Origin: Bacillota bacterium
GTDB taxonomy: Bacteria; Bacillota_A; Clostridia; Lutisporales; Lutisporaceae
NCBI GenBank assembly: GCA_022706865.1
Contig: JAKJBT010000099.1
Span: 1 to 5,452 of the forward strand
DNA: 5,452 bases
Direction of reading: 5' to 3'
Positions within the stretch are counted from its first letter, which is position 1, and each line of letters begins with the position of its first letter. Of this stretch, positions 1-5,452 are shown piece by piece. The translations under genes were made by a program, and so were the position numbers. The notes below the pieces were generated by a model, which worked only from the letters and a program-made list of their open reading frames with translations, did not search any database and was not told the DNA's origin.

Positions 1-112
1 AATAACCGCAGACGAACAATAATTCAATAAACGCTCCGTAGAGTTTTAATTTAAAATAAAAAAAATATGAATCTCCCATACAAAACTGTAAGCAGAATAA
101 GCACATAAGAAT
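1..112. other. AT-rich stretch with no gene
   Basis: No coding region with a ribosome binding site is visible here. The stretch is very AT-rich, including an A-rich run around 52-67. A minor 3-bp hairpin (CTC-CGTA-GAG, 35-44) followed by TTTT could be a weak terminator remnant of a rightward gene lying off the left edge, but it is too small to call. Confidence 0.5.
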
Positions 113-150
113 AGAACCCCGCTGTTCTAAGACAACAAGGTTCTCTTTTT
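113..150. terminator. Probable (possibly bidirectional) Rho-independent terminator downstream of csoR
   Basis: The arms AGAACC (113-118) and GGTTCT (139-144) form a perfect 6-bp outer stem. TGTT (123-126) and AACA (134-137) extend it as an inner stem around a 7-nt loop. It starts 9 bp past the csoR stop and would end the leftward copA-copZ-csoR transcript. The best T-run, CTTTTT (145-150), lies on the plus-strand side, whereas leftward transcripts run into the less ideal ATTCTTAT. It may therefore work in both directions, or mainly stop rightward transcription entering from the left. Confidence 0.55.
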
Positions 151-158
151 CCAATTAT

Positions 159-455
159 TTATTTCAGCATTTTTTCAATTGTGTAAAGCAGCTCGTCGAC
201 CACATCCAGTTCTCCGGCTTGAATACGTTTTATCAGGCAGGATTTCATATGATTTTTCAAAATCAGCTTGCCCACCGAATTCATTGCTGAGTTTACAGAG
301 GATATCTGGTTTAAAACGTCGTCACAATATACATCCTTCTCTATCATTCCTTTGATGCCCCTTACCTGCCCCTCAATGCGGTTCAGCCTTGATATGATAT
401 CCTTCTTTTCTTTTTCTGTTCGGACAGTTACATTGTGGTCGCAATTACAATCCAA
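159..455 (-). CDS. csoR: CsoR-family Cu(I)-sensing transcriptional repressor
   Basis: This 98-residue protein is a CsoR/RcnR-family (DUF156) helical repressor. Such proteins bind DNA as tetramers and release it when Cu(I) is bound. The conserved core with RLNRIEGQVRGI (residues 23-34) is clear. The Cu(I) ligand triad typical of CsoR is intact: Cys44, His69 and Cys73 (the HxxxC element in NHMKSC). This favours a copper sensor over RcnR-type nickel/cobalt or CstR-type sulfur sensors. The N-terminus has an additional CNCDH cluster (Cys3, Cys5, His7) outside the core. The start is TTG at 455, chosen because AAAGGAGG lies 7 nt upstream and no in-frame ATG precedes the conserved core. It is the last gene of the copA-copZ-csoR operon, 24 bp after copZ, so it is probably autoregulated through the operator upstream of copA. 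The length is normal for the family. Confidence 0.93.
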   Translation of the reverse strand: MDCNCDHNVTVRTEKEKKDIISRLNRIEGQVRGIKGMIEKDVYCDDVLNQISSVNSAMNSVGKLILKNHMKSCLIKRIQAGELDVVDELLYTIEKMLK

Positions 456-470
456 GGGTATTCCTCCTTT
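456..470 (-). promoter_or_regulatory. Ribosome binding site fixing the TTG start of csoR
   Basis: On the minus strand AAAGGAGG (470-463) sits 7 nt before TTG (455-453). It falls in the 24-bp gap after the copZ stop. This strong site is the main reason to accept the non-ATG start. Confidence 0.8.
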
Positions 471-479
471 ACTGCTTGT

Positions 480-695
480 TTACAGCTCTTTTACAGTTCC
501 GGCATCATAGCCTGCCTCATCAACCGCATTCTTAAGCACAGAATCGGGAACTTCCTTTTCCAATTCCACAATTGCGTATTTGCCTTCCAAGCTCACATCG
601 ACCTTTATAACGCCGGGAACCTCGCCAAGTGCGCCCTCAACATGCTTAACGCAGTGGCCGCAGCTCATTCCTTCAATACTAATCTGTTTTTTCAT
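480..695 (-). CDS. copZ: CopZ-like Cu(I) chaperone (single HMA domain)
   Basis: This 71-residue cytoplasmic protein is one heavy-metal-associated (HMA) domain of ferredoxin-like beta-alpha-beta-beta-alpha-beta fold. The Cu(I)-binding motif is MSCGHC (residues 10-15), with Cys12 and Cys15 as the two thiolate ligands. The histidine between the cysteines resembles MxCxHC forms seen in bacterial CopZ proteins. The conserved EAGY near the C-terminus (residues 60-63) matches the loop close to the metal site in the family. The expected role is to buffer Cu(I) and pass it to the HMA domains or platform of CopA, and probably to CsoR. TAAGGAGG lies 7 nt before the ATG at 695, and the length is standard for a free-standing chaperone. 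It sits between copA and csoR in the same direction. Confidence 0.93.
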   Translation of the reverse strand: MKKQISIEGMSCGHCVKHVEGALGEVPGVIKVDVSLEGKYAIVELEKEVPDSVLKNAVDEAGYDAGTVKEL

Positions 696-786
696 TTTTA
701 TTCCTCCTTAAATTTCTATTTGTTATTCCCTTCGGGTTCGATTGCAAGTTCCGGATTCCGAATTACACGTGGCTCGCGTCCCAAGC
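696..786 (-). other. 91-bp copA-copZ intergenic gap
   Basis: The gap is longer than the 24-bp copZ-csoR spacing. It includes the copZ ribosome binding site (703-710). The rest is more GC-rich than the other intergenic DNA. Small self-complementary pieces are present, such as CCC-TTC-GGG (728-736), but there is no convincing terminator, promoter or RNA gene. An mRNA processing or stability element separating copA from copZ-csoR is possible but unproven. Confidence 0.4.
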
Positions 787-3246
787 CTACTTATATGGTT
801 TAAAGCCTTTCAGCCTTAAGGCATTTGTTAATACGGAAACTGAGCTTAACGACATTGCTGCCGCTGCCAGTATCGGATTTAAAAGCGGGCCTCCAAAGAC
901 GTGAAGCAATCCTGCTGCAACCGGTATCCCGGCTACATTGTAACCGAATGCCCAGAAAAGGTTCTGCTTGATATTTCTGATAGTACTCTTACTTAGCTGA
1001 ATAGCAGTAGGCACATCCATCAAATCGCTTCTCATCAATACTATATCTGCAGATTCCATTGCCACGTCAGTACCTGAGCCGATGGCAATACCTATATCCG
1101 CCTGTGCCAATGCGGGTGCATCGTTGATTCCGTCGCCAACCATTGCAACCTTCTTGCCTTCAGACTGCAGCTTTTTAACTTCATTAGCCTTATCCTGGGG
1201 AAGAACCTCAGCCAGTACCCGGTCTATTCCGACCTGCTTTGCTATGGCCTCAGCTGTCTTGCGATTGTCTCCGGTAATCATGGCTACTTCTATACCCATT
1301 TCATGAAGCTTCTTTATTGCTTTGGCGCTGCTCTCTTTTACTATGTCCGCAACTGCAATAATACCGGCCGGCTGATTGTCAATTGCTGCATACATAGGTG
1401 TCTTTCCTTCTGAGGCCAATCTGTCTGATTCGGTTTCAAGCTCGGAAAGACTGATATTCCTTTCTGTCATAAGCTTCCTGTTGCCCAGTAGTATATTCTT
1501 CCCTTCGATCTCAACCTCAATACCATGACCCGGTATTGCATTGAACTTGTCAACCTTGAGATTTTCCAGATTTTCTTTCTCTGCCCCGCGGACTATTGCC
1601 TCTCCCAGCGGATGCTCTGAGCCTTTCTCAGCAGAAGCGGCAATCTGAAGAAGCCTGTTTCTGTCTATAATTTTTGTGGTAACAATATCAGTTACCTCCG
1701 GCCTTCCTTCAGTTATCGTACCGGTTTTGTCAAATACTATCGTCTTTATTTTATGTGTTGTTTCAAGTGCTTCTCCGCCTTTAATCAACACTCCGTATTC
1801 CGCACCTTTGCCTGTTCCGACCATTATTGCCGTCGGAGTAGCCAGGCCTAATGCGCAGGGGCAGGCAATAACCAATACGGCTATAAATATCGTCAAGGAG
1901 AATACCGCTGTTTCCCCGCCGATAAAGTACCATGCCAATGCTGATAAGGTTGCTATTATGAAAACAATCGGTACAAAATACCCTGAAACAATATCCGCCA
2001 TTTGTGCAATCGGCGCCTTTGAGCCCTGAGCATCTTCCACCAGCTTTATTATCTGAGCCAGGGCTGTGTCACTGCCTATCTTTGTAGCCTTGAACTTTAT
2101 GGAACCGGTCTTATTGATACTGGCTGCGAACACTTTATCTCCGGGCCTTTTCTCCACAGGAATACTCTCACCGGTCAGCATGGATTCATCAATTGCTGTA
2201 AGGCCTTCAACCACTTCACCATCCACAGGAATTTTTGAACCGGGCTTTACTACTATAATATCGCCCACCTCTACTTCCTCAATGGGTATCTCAATTTCCT
2301 CACCCTCCTGCATTACAATGGCTGTTTTGGGAGCCAGACCCATCAATTTCTTGATAGCCTCCGAGGTCCTTCCTTTTGATACCGCTTCCAGAGATTTCCC
2401 TAAAAGAATCAATGTGATAATGACTCCTGCTGTTTCAAAGTATAAATCCTCAACATACATAAAATGCCCGAGGCTTATCTGATAGGTTGAGTACAGGCTG
2501 TAAAGCACTGCAGCTGAGGTACCCATCGCTATCAATGAATCCATGTTGGGGCTTCTGTGCAATATTGCCTTGAACCCTACTGTATAAAAACGGTATCCTG
2601 CTATGACTACCGGCACGGTAAGAAGAATCTGCGCCAAAGCGAATCTCAGCGGATGATCCATTGGATGCAAAGCTTCCGGCAGAGGCAATCCAAGCATATG
2701 GCCCATTGCTATATAAAGAAGCGGAACAGAAAAAACTGCCGAAACAATAAACTTAGTCCACAGGATTCGAATTTCTCTATCCTTACGCTTTTTATCCTCA
2801 TCCACCTTATCCTTGCTCTCTATTTCAAGGGCTTTATAGCCGGCTTTAGCAATAGCCTGCTTAATTTCCGACAGTCGCAGATCAGTCGGATTGTATTTGA
2901 TATTCGCTTTTTCTGTTGCAAAATTGACTGATACAGACTCCACTCCCGAAAGCTTGCCTACTGCCCTCTCAATTGATTTGGCACAAGCAGCACAGGTCAT
3001 ACCTTCAATCGGTATTGAAACCTCCTTGGTGTTATTTTCCTGTATTGCTTCGTAACCTGCTTTTGAAACAGCCTCAGCAATGTCGCCTGGTTTTAGCTTT
3101 GCTTCATCATAGGTAAGGGAAAGCTTCTCTGTCGCTAAATTAACCGTAGCATCCGTTACTCCTTCCAGCTTCTTAACTGCTCTCTCTACTGCTTTGGCAC
3201 ATGCTGCACATGTCATACCATTTATCTTAAAAATATCTGATCGCAT
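787..3246 (-). CDS. copA: Cu(I)-translocating P1B-type ATPase CopA with two N-terminal HMA domains
   Basis: This 819-residue inner-membrane pump exports Cu(I) at the cost of ATP. Two HMA domains come first, each with MTCAAC (residues 11-16 and 83-88). They are followed by a charged linker (about 143-160) and eight predicted membrane helices: about 162-182, 203-225, 237-258, 270-287, 418-440, 447-470, 762-782 and 789-806. All catalytic elements are intact: TGES (358-361) in the actuator domain, CPC (462-464) in the transport helix, DKTGT (506-510) with phosphorylated Asp506, SEHPLG (543-548) with the nucleotide-binding His545, TGDN (658-661) and GDGINDAP (704-711). The Cu(I)-type signature residues follow: Tyr769-Asn770 and MSLSS (798-802). 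ATG at 3246 has GAGAGGAG 7 nt upstream. It is the first gene of the copper operon, driven from the divergent region. The length and two-HMA layout match Firmicute CopA; a silver or generic P1B pump is a less likely reading. Confidence 0.97.
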   Translation of the reverse strand: MRSDIFKINGMTCAACAKAVERAVKKLEGVTDATVNLATEKLSLTYDEAKLKPGDIAEAVSKAGYEAIQENNTKEVSIPIEGMTCAACAKSIERAVGKLSGVESVSVNFATEKANIKYNPTDLRLSEIKQAIAKAGYKALEIESKDKVDEDKKRKDREIRILWTKFIVSAVFSVPLLYIAMGHMLGLPLPEALHPMDHPLRFALAQILLTVPVVIAGYRFYTVGFKAILHRSPNMDSLIAMGTSAAVLYSLYSTYQISLGHFMYVEDLYFETAGVIITLILLGKSLEAVSKGRTSEAIKKLMGLAPKTAIVMQEGEEIEIPIEEVEVGDIIVVKPGSKIPVDGEVVEGLTAIDESMLTGESIPVEKRPGDKVFAASINKTGSIKFKATKIGSDTALAQIIKLVEDAQGSKAPIAQMADIVSGYFVPIVFIIATLSALAWYFIGGETAVFSLTIFIAVLVIACPCALGLATPTAIMVGTGKGAEYGVLIKGGEALETTHKIKTIVFDKTGTITEGRPEVTDIVTTKIIDRNRLLQIAASAEKGSEHPLGEAIVRGAEKENLENLKVDKFNAIPGHGIEVEIEGKNILLGNRKLMTERNISLSELETESDRLASEGKTPMYAAIDNQPAGIIAVADIVKESSAKAIKKLHEMGIEVAMITGDNRKTAEAIAKQVGIDRVLAEVLPQDKANEVKKLQSEGKKVAMVGDGINDAPALAQADIGIAIGSGTDVAMESADIVLMRSDLMDVPTAIQLSKSTIRNIKQNLFWAFGYNVAGIPVAAGLLHVFGGPLLNPILAAAAMSLSSVSVLTNALRLKGFKPYK

Positions 3247-3270
3247 TATATTTCTCCTCTCGTATTTACT

Positions 3271-3287
3271 TTACCCCCCTACCCTAT
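3271..3287 (-). promoter_or_regulatory. Candidate CsoR operator (G-tract box)
   Basis: Read on the minus strand, positions 3287-3271 are ATAGGGTAGGGGGGTAA. This is the only long G/C tract in an otherwise AT-rich region. CsoR operators are known as G/C-tract boxes bordered by TA. Here it lies between the predicted copA start point (about 3293) and the copA ribosome binding site, where a bound repressor would block transcription. Unlike the usual C-tract/G-tract inverted repeat, both halves carry G on the same strand, so it reads as a direct repeat of GGGTA. Assignment rests on position and composition. Confidence 0.5.
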
Positions 3288-3299
3288 CTGTATATAAAT

Positions 3300-3328
3300 A
3301 TAATATCACATTATGGAGATTTTATGAA
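3300..3328 (-). promoter_or_regulatory. Candidate sigma-A promoter of the copA-copZ-csoR operon
   Basis: On the minus strand, TTCATA (3328-3323, -35, 4 of 6 consensus bases) and TATTAT (3305-3300, -10, 5 of 6) are separated by 17 bp. Transcription would start near 3293, about 47 nt before the copA ATG. The -35 region overlaps the left arm of the 11-bp inverted repeat at 3311-3321, and the G-tract box lies just downstream. Confidence 0.5.
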
Positions 3329-3370
3329 GATACATTCATACATTTATTTATTTTTCCCGAATCTCCATAA
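3311..3370. repeat. 11-bp perfect inverted repeat in the divergent promoter region
   Basis: TTATGGAGATT (3311-3321) and AATCTCCATAA (3360-3370) are exact reverse complements separated by 38 bp. A second overlapping complementary pair, ATTTTATG (3319-3326) and CATAAAAT (3366-3373), gives an alternative pairing. The repeat sits midway between copA and the divergent fusion gene. Between the arms is a short direct repeat, ATACATT at 3330-3336 and 3338-3344. It could be a two-site operator for a dimeric regulator shared by both promoters, or a structure-forming element; its binding partner is unknown. Confidence 0.6.
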
Positions 3371-3389
3371 AATCATCATATTTGATATA

Positions 3390-3420
3390 TATACTATAAC
3401 TCACAAGTACATTAAGGAGG
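3390..3420 (+). promoter_or_regulatory. Candidate -10 box and ribosome binding site of the fusion gene
   Basis: TATACT (3390-3395) is a reasonable -10 element, with the overlapping TATAAC (3395-3400) as an alternative. Neither has a convincing -35 at 16-18 bp, so the promoter may be weak or need an activator. The ribosome binding site AAGGAGG (3414-3420) is perfect and lies 6 nt before the ATG at 3427; it is the firm part of this entry. Confidence 0.4.
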
Positions 3421-3426
3421 ATAGTT

Positions 3427-5214
3427 ATGAGCATTAAGAGAGATAAAATCAAAATTTATGAAATGACCTGCACCTCTTGTGAAAGCCGTGTTGAAAAAGC
3501 CGTCAGGCAATTAGAGGGAGTTATATATGCTAAAGCCAGTTACAGCGGTCAATATATGGAAATTGAATATAATGATGAATTATGCAGCATGAATAATATT
3601 AAGGATGCTGTAAAAAATGCAGGATACAGCACAGAAGGTTCAAAGGACTATAAACTCATGGGGATCCTTATAATTGCTATGGGTGTAGTGCTGCTCGGAT
3701 TAAAAACCGGCGGTTTTGACATGGAAGCAAAGCTTACCAATGCTTCCTATGCAGTTCTTTTCATTGTAGGAGTTCTTACTTCACTACACTGTGTAGGTAT
3801 GTGCGGCGGAATTATGCTTTCACAAAGCTTGTCAAAAGAAAGCAGAAACAGGTACGAAGCCATCCAGCCGGCTCTGTTATATAACATTGGGAGAGTCATA
3901 TCTTACACAATACTCGGCGGTCTTATTGGCGCCCTTGGCTCAGTGTTTTCGCTTTCTATAGCTGCAAAAGCAGCCGTACAGATATTTGCCGGTGTATTTA
4001 TGATTATTATGGGTTTAAATATGGCAGGCTTCAGCGCTTTCAGGAAATTTCAGATCAGGCTTCCTCAATTTGCATGTAAAGCAAAATCCAGGTCAGGCTC
4101 TCCGCTTATTGTCGGACTTTTAAACGGACTAATGCCTTGCGGTCCGCTCCAGACCATGCAGCTTTTCGCTCTGGGTACCGGAAGTGCGGCAAAAGGAGCC
4201 CTGGCAATGTTTGTATTTTCTATAGGAACAGTACCCCTAATGCTGACCTTCGGCGCATTATCAGGGCTGCTCAGCAAAGGTTATACCAAGAAAATACTTA
4301 AATTCAGCGGTGTGCTTATAATAGTACTCGGCATGATTATGGGCAACAGGGGTTTTGCTCTTGCAGGCATCAATATTAATCCTATAACTGCCTTCGCCAG
4401 CAATTCAGGAGGCGCTTCAAATCCATATGTCGCTAAGGCGACCTTGCAGGATGGCATTCAGATTATAAACATGACTGCAGACAACAACGGTTATGCACCT
4501 AATGCTTTTTATGTCCAGAAAGGAATACCTGTCAAGTGGATAATTGACGGAAAACAACTGAACTCCTGTAATAATGCGATTGTTGCACGGGCATTGAATC
4601 TTGAGCGGAAAATTAAAAAGGGAGAAAATATTATAGAATTTACACCGGGGGATAAGGATATAAACTTCAGCTGCTGGATGGGTATGATAGGCGGTGTCAT
4701 AAAGGTCGTTGATAATCTTGATTCCGTGGATACCTCGAAGGCTGATCCGTCCCTGCCGCCTCCAAGTACAGGCCCAAGCTGCTGTGCAGTGCCGATTGAT
4801 GAGGAACCAAGCCAGCCCAGCATATATGGCGATGATATAAGCAAGGTGCCGACTGAAAAGTTAATTAATAAAGCAATAATTGATGGGAAATATCAAAGTG
4901 TGACATTCAAAGGTATCGGTTATGAGCTTCAGCCTTTGATAGCTGTTGCAGGCAGCGGCGGGAAAATCAGGCTGACCTTTGATTTAACCGATTTTGACAA
5001 TGCTGAAGGGGGGTACCTGATAGTAGATGCGGCAACAGGAAAAGATGTTACGACCTTTACTGCCAAAAAAGGTATAAATGAAATCGAGTTTAGTCCAAAA
5101 AATATTGATGGTTATGCAATTATAAAGGGTAACTCCATATTAGGCATAATTGAAGTGGTCGATAACCTCGAGGCCTCGGATCTGGAAGAAATCAGAGGGA
5201 AGTATCTTCCGTAA
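3427..5214 (+). CDS. HMA / DsbD_2 (TauE-SafE-like) membrane / tandem cupredoxin fusion protein
   Basis: This 595-residue membrane protein fuses copper-handling modules. Residues 1-72 are an HMA domain with MTCTSC (13-18). A membrane helix (77-93) follows, then about six helices between 106 and 307 of the DsbD_2/cytochrome c biogenesis type, often annotated sulfite exporter TauE/SafE. The family motifs HCVGMCGG (121-128) and NGLMPCGP (233-240) place Cys122, Cys126 and Cys238 in the membrane. Residues 332-430 are a cupredoxin-like domain with Cys381 (NSCNN) and Cys416/Met418/Met420 (SCWMGM). A proline-rich linker with Cys452-Cys453 leads to a second cupredoxin-like domain (about 471-580) without Cys, His or Met ligands. 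Seven helices predict a cytoplasmic HMA and extracytoplasmic cupredoxins. It is divergent from copA and probably shares its copper regulation. Related fusions occur in Firmicutes as TauE/SafE proteins. Whether the substrate is Cu(I), electrons or both is not visible; sulfite export is unlikely given the copper modules. ATG at 3427 has AAGGAGG 6 nt upstream. Confidence 0.88.
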   Translation: MSIKRDKIKIYEMTCTSCESRVEKAVRQLEGVIYAKASYSGQYMEIEYNDELCSMNNIKDAVKNAGYSTEGSKDYKLMGILIIAMGVVLLGLKTGGFDMEAKLTNASYAVLFIVGVLTSLHCVGMCGGIMLSQSLSKESRNRYEAIQPALLYNIGRVISYTILGGLIGALGSVFSLSIAAKAAVQIFAGVFMIIMGLNMAGFSAFRKFQIRLPQFACKAKSRSGSPLIVGLLNGLMPCGPLQTMQLFALGTGSAAKGALAMFVFSIGTVPLMLTFGALSGLLSKGYTKKILKFSGVLIIVLGMIMGNRGFALAGININPITAFASNSGGASNPYVAKATLQDGIQIINMTADNNGYAPNAFYVQKGIPVKWIIDGKQLNSCNNAIVARALNLERKIKKGENIIEFTPGDKDINFSCWMGMIGGVIKVVDNLDSVDTSKADPSLPPPSTGPSCCAVPIDEEPSQPSIYGDDISKVPTEKLINKAIIDGKYQSVTFKGIGYELQPLIAVAGSGGKIRLTFDLTDFDNAEGGYLIVDAATGKDVTTFTAKKGINEIEFSPKNIDGYAIIKGNSILGIIEVVDNLEASDLEEIRGKYLP

Positions 5215-5357
5215 AAACAGAAATTACATAGCTCCGTACGGAGACTGTTGCACAATAGAAGTATAATGCGACTTATTTTAGGTTTGCAGTCATCATATAG
5301 AGCACTAGCCTTATGTATCGACTCACACGATATTAGCTTTGGACAGAATCAGAGCTT
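5215..5357. other. Non-coding stretch after the fusion gene; possible insertion-sequence end
   Basis: No gene is visible. GACTGTTGCACAATAGAAG (5243-5261) resembles the TGTTGCA-type terminal repeats of some insertion sequences (IS6- and IS1182-like ends, from general knowledge). A perfect TATAAT (5262-5267) follows, without a good -35. No transposase fragment can be read before the window ends, so an element boundary is only a suggestion. There is no clear Rho-independent terminator for the fusion gene. Confidence 0.3.
5232..5243. repeat. Perfect 12-bp palindrome downstream of the fusion gene
   Basis: CTCCGTACGGAG is exactly self-complementary and begins 17 bp past the stop codon. It is not followed by a T-run, so it is a poor intrinsic terminator. 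It abuts the insertion-sequence-like GACTGTTGCA. It could be a protein-binding site, an insertion target, or a weak 3' hairpin for the mRNA. Confidence 0.6.
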
Positions 5358-5451
5358 GATACTTGTAAAATCCTGACGCACATAAACCCAACCTCCTGTT
5401 GGTATGTGCTGGATTTACCTCACGTAAATCCCACGGATTTTACTGTGTATC
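5358..5451. other. Three-way-junction base-paired element (candidate structured RNA or mobile-element end)
   Basis: The outer stem pairs GATAC (5358-5362) with GTATC (5447-5451), then GTAAAATCC (5365-5373) with GGATTTTAC (5435-5443), giving 14 bp with a small internal loop. Inside are two hairpins. The first pairs GCACATA (5378-5384) with TATGTGC (5403-5409) and CCAAC (5388-5392) with GTTGG (5398-5402), with loop CTCCT and a 3-nt bulge. The second pairs GGATTTAC (5411-5418) with GTAAATCC (5424-5431), with loop CTCAC. All of these pairs are exact Watson-Crick. The inner hairpin repeats the outer stem sequence with one base fewer, so alternative folds are possible. The strand is undetermined and the element may continue past the edge. 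I do not recognise it as a known riboswitch or ribozyme. Confidence 0.6.
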
Positions 5452-5452
5452 T

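Noticed and set aside
33..40. GCTCCGTA shared with 5231-5238, as possible flanking repeats of the copper locus
   Set aside because: An 8-bp match between two flanks of this size is readily expected by chance, and the match does not extend.
728..745. GGTTCGATT resembling the T-arm of a tRNA
   Set aside because: The flanking bases do not pair as a T-stem, and no acceptor, D or anticodon arm fits in the 91-bp gap.
1082..2482. Long open frames on the plus strand opposite copA
   Set aside because: They lie entirely within the clearly conserved copA frame, have no convincing ribosome binding sites, and give low-complexity Ser/Pro/Ile-rich products typical of antisense shadows.
3330..3413. TACATT repeats as CopY-type operators (TACAnnTGTA)
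   Set aside because: The TGTA half is missing in each case, and the locus encodes CsoR rather than CopY.
4065..4844. Open frames on the minus strand opposite the fusion gene
   Set aside because: They overlap the intact conserved-domain frame of the fusion protein and show no recognisable domain or start signals.
5386..5403. ACCCAAC and GTTGGT resembling integron attC core sites
   Set aside because: They are only 5 nt apart and the second does not match GTTRRRY fully; they simply form the tip of a hairpin.
5365..5443. Three-way junction as a hammerhead ribozyme or purine riboswitch
   Set aside because: The hammerhead core CTGATGA and GAAA are absent from the junction, and the conserved purine-riboswitch loop and junction bases are also missing.

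Overview
The window is a compact copper-handling locus, most likely from a Gram-positive Firmicute of the clostridial type. The grounds are AT-rich intergenic DNA, strong AAGGAGG-type ribosome binding sites, a CsoR-family regulator rather than CueR, and no outer-membrane or periplasmic copper genes. This placement is inferred from gene content and style; no marker gene is present.

Layout. Positions 1-158 hold no gene, only AT-rich DNA and a hairpin with a T-run (113-150) that probably ends the leftward operon. Three genes read leftward from about 3246: copA (787-3246, Cu(I) P1B-ATPase with two HMA domains), copZ (480-695, small Cu(I) chaperone) and csoR (159-455, Cu(I)-sensing repressor, TTG start). 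A 180-bp divergent region (3247-3426) carries the copA promoter, a G-tract CsoR-like operator and an 11-bp inverted repeat. Reading rightward is one large gene (3427-5214) encoding a 595-residue fusion: HMA domain, one membrane helix, DsbD_2/TauE-SafE-like membrane domain, cupredoxin domain, Pro/Cys linker, and a second cupredoxin-like domain without metal ligands. Positions 5215-5452 hold no gene but contain a perfect 12-bp palindrome, a stretch resembling an insertion-sequence end, and a strongly base-paired three-way-junction element at the window edge.

How the parts fit. CopZ and the HMA domains capture Cu(I) in the cytoplasm, CopA pumps it out using ATP, and CsoR represses the operon until Cu(I) binds it. 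The divergent fusion protein has the parts for a second route: a cytoplasmic HMA domain, a membrane domain with paired cysteines, and an extracytoplasmic Cys/Met cupredoxin. It may move copper or electrons across the membrane and deliver or store Cu(I) outside. The family parts are established; the relay itself is inference.

The most unusual items are the architecture of the 595-residue protein, which has only one histidine although it carries a cupredoxin domain, the decayed duplicate cupredoxin, and the unexplained structured element at 5358-5451.
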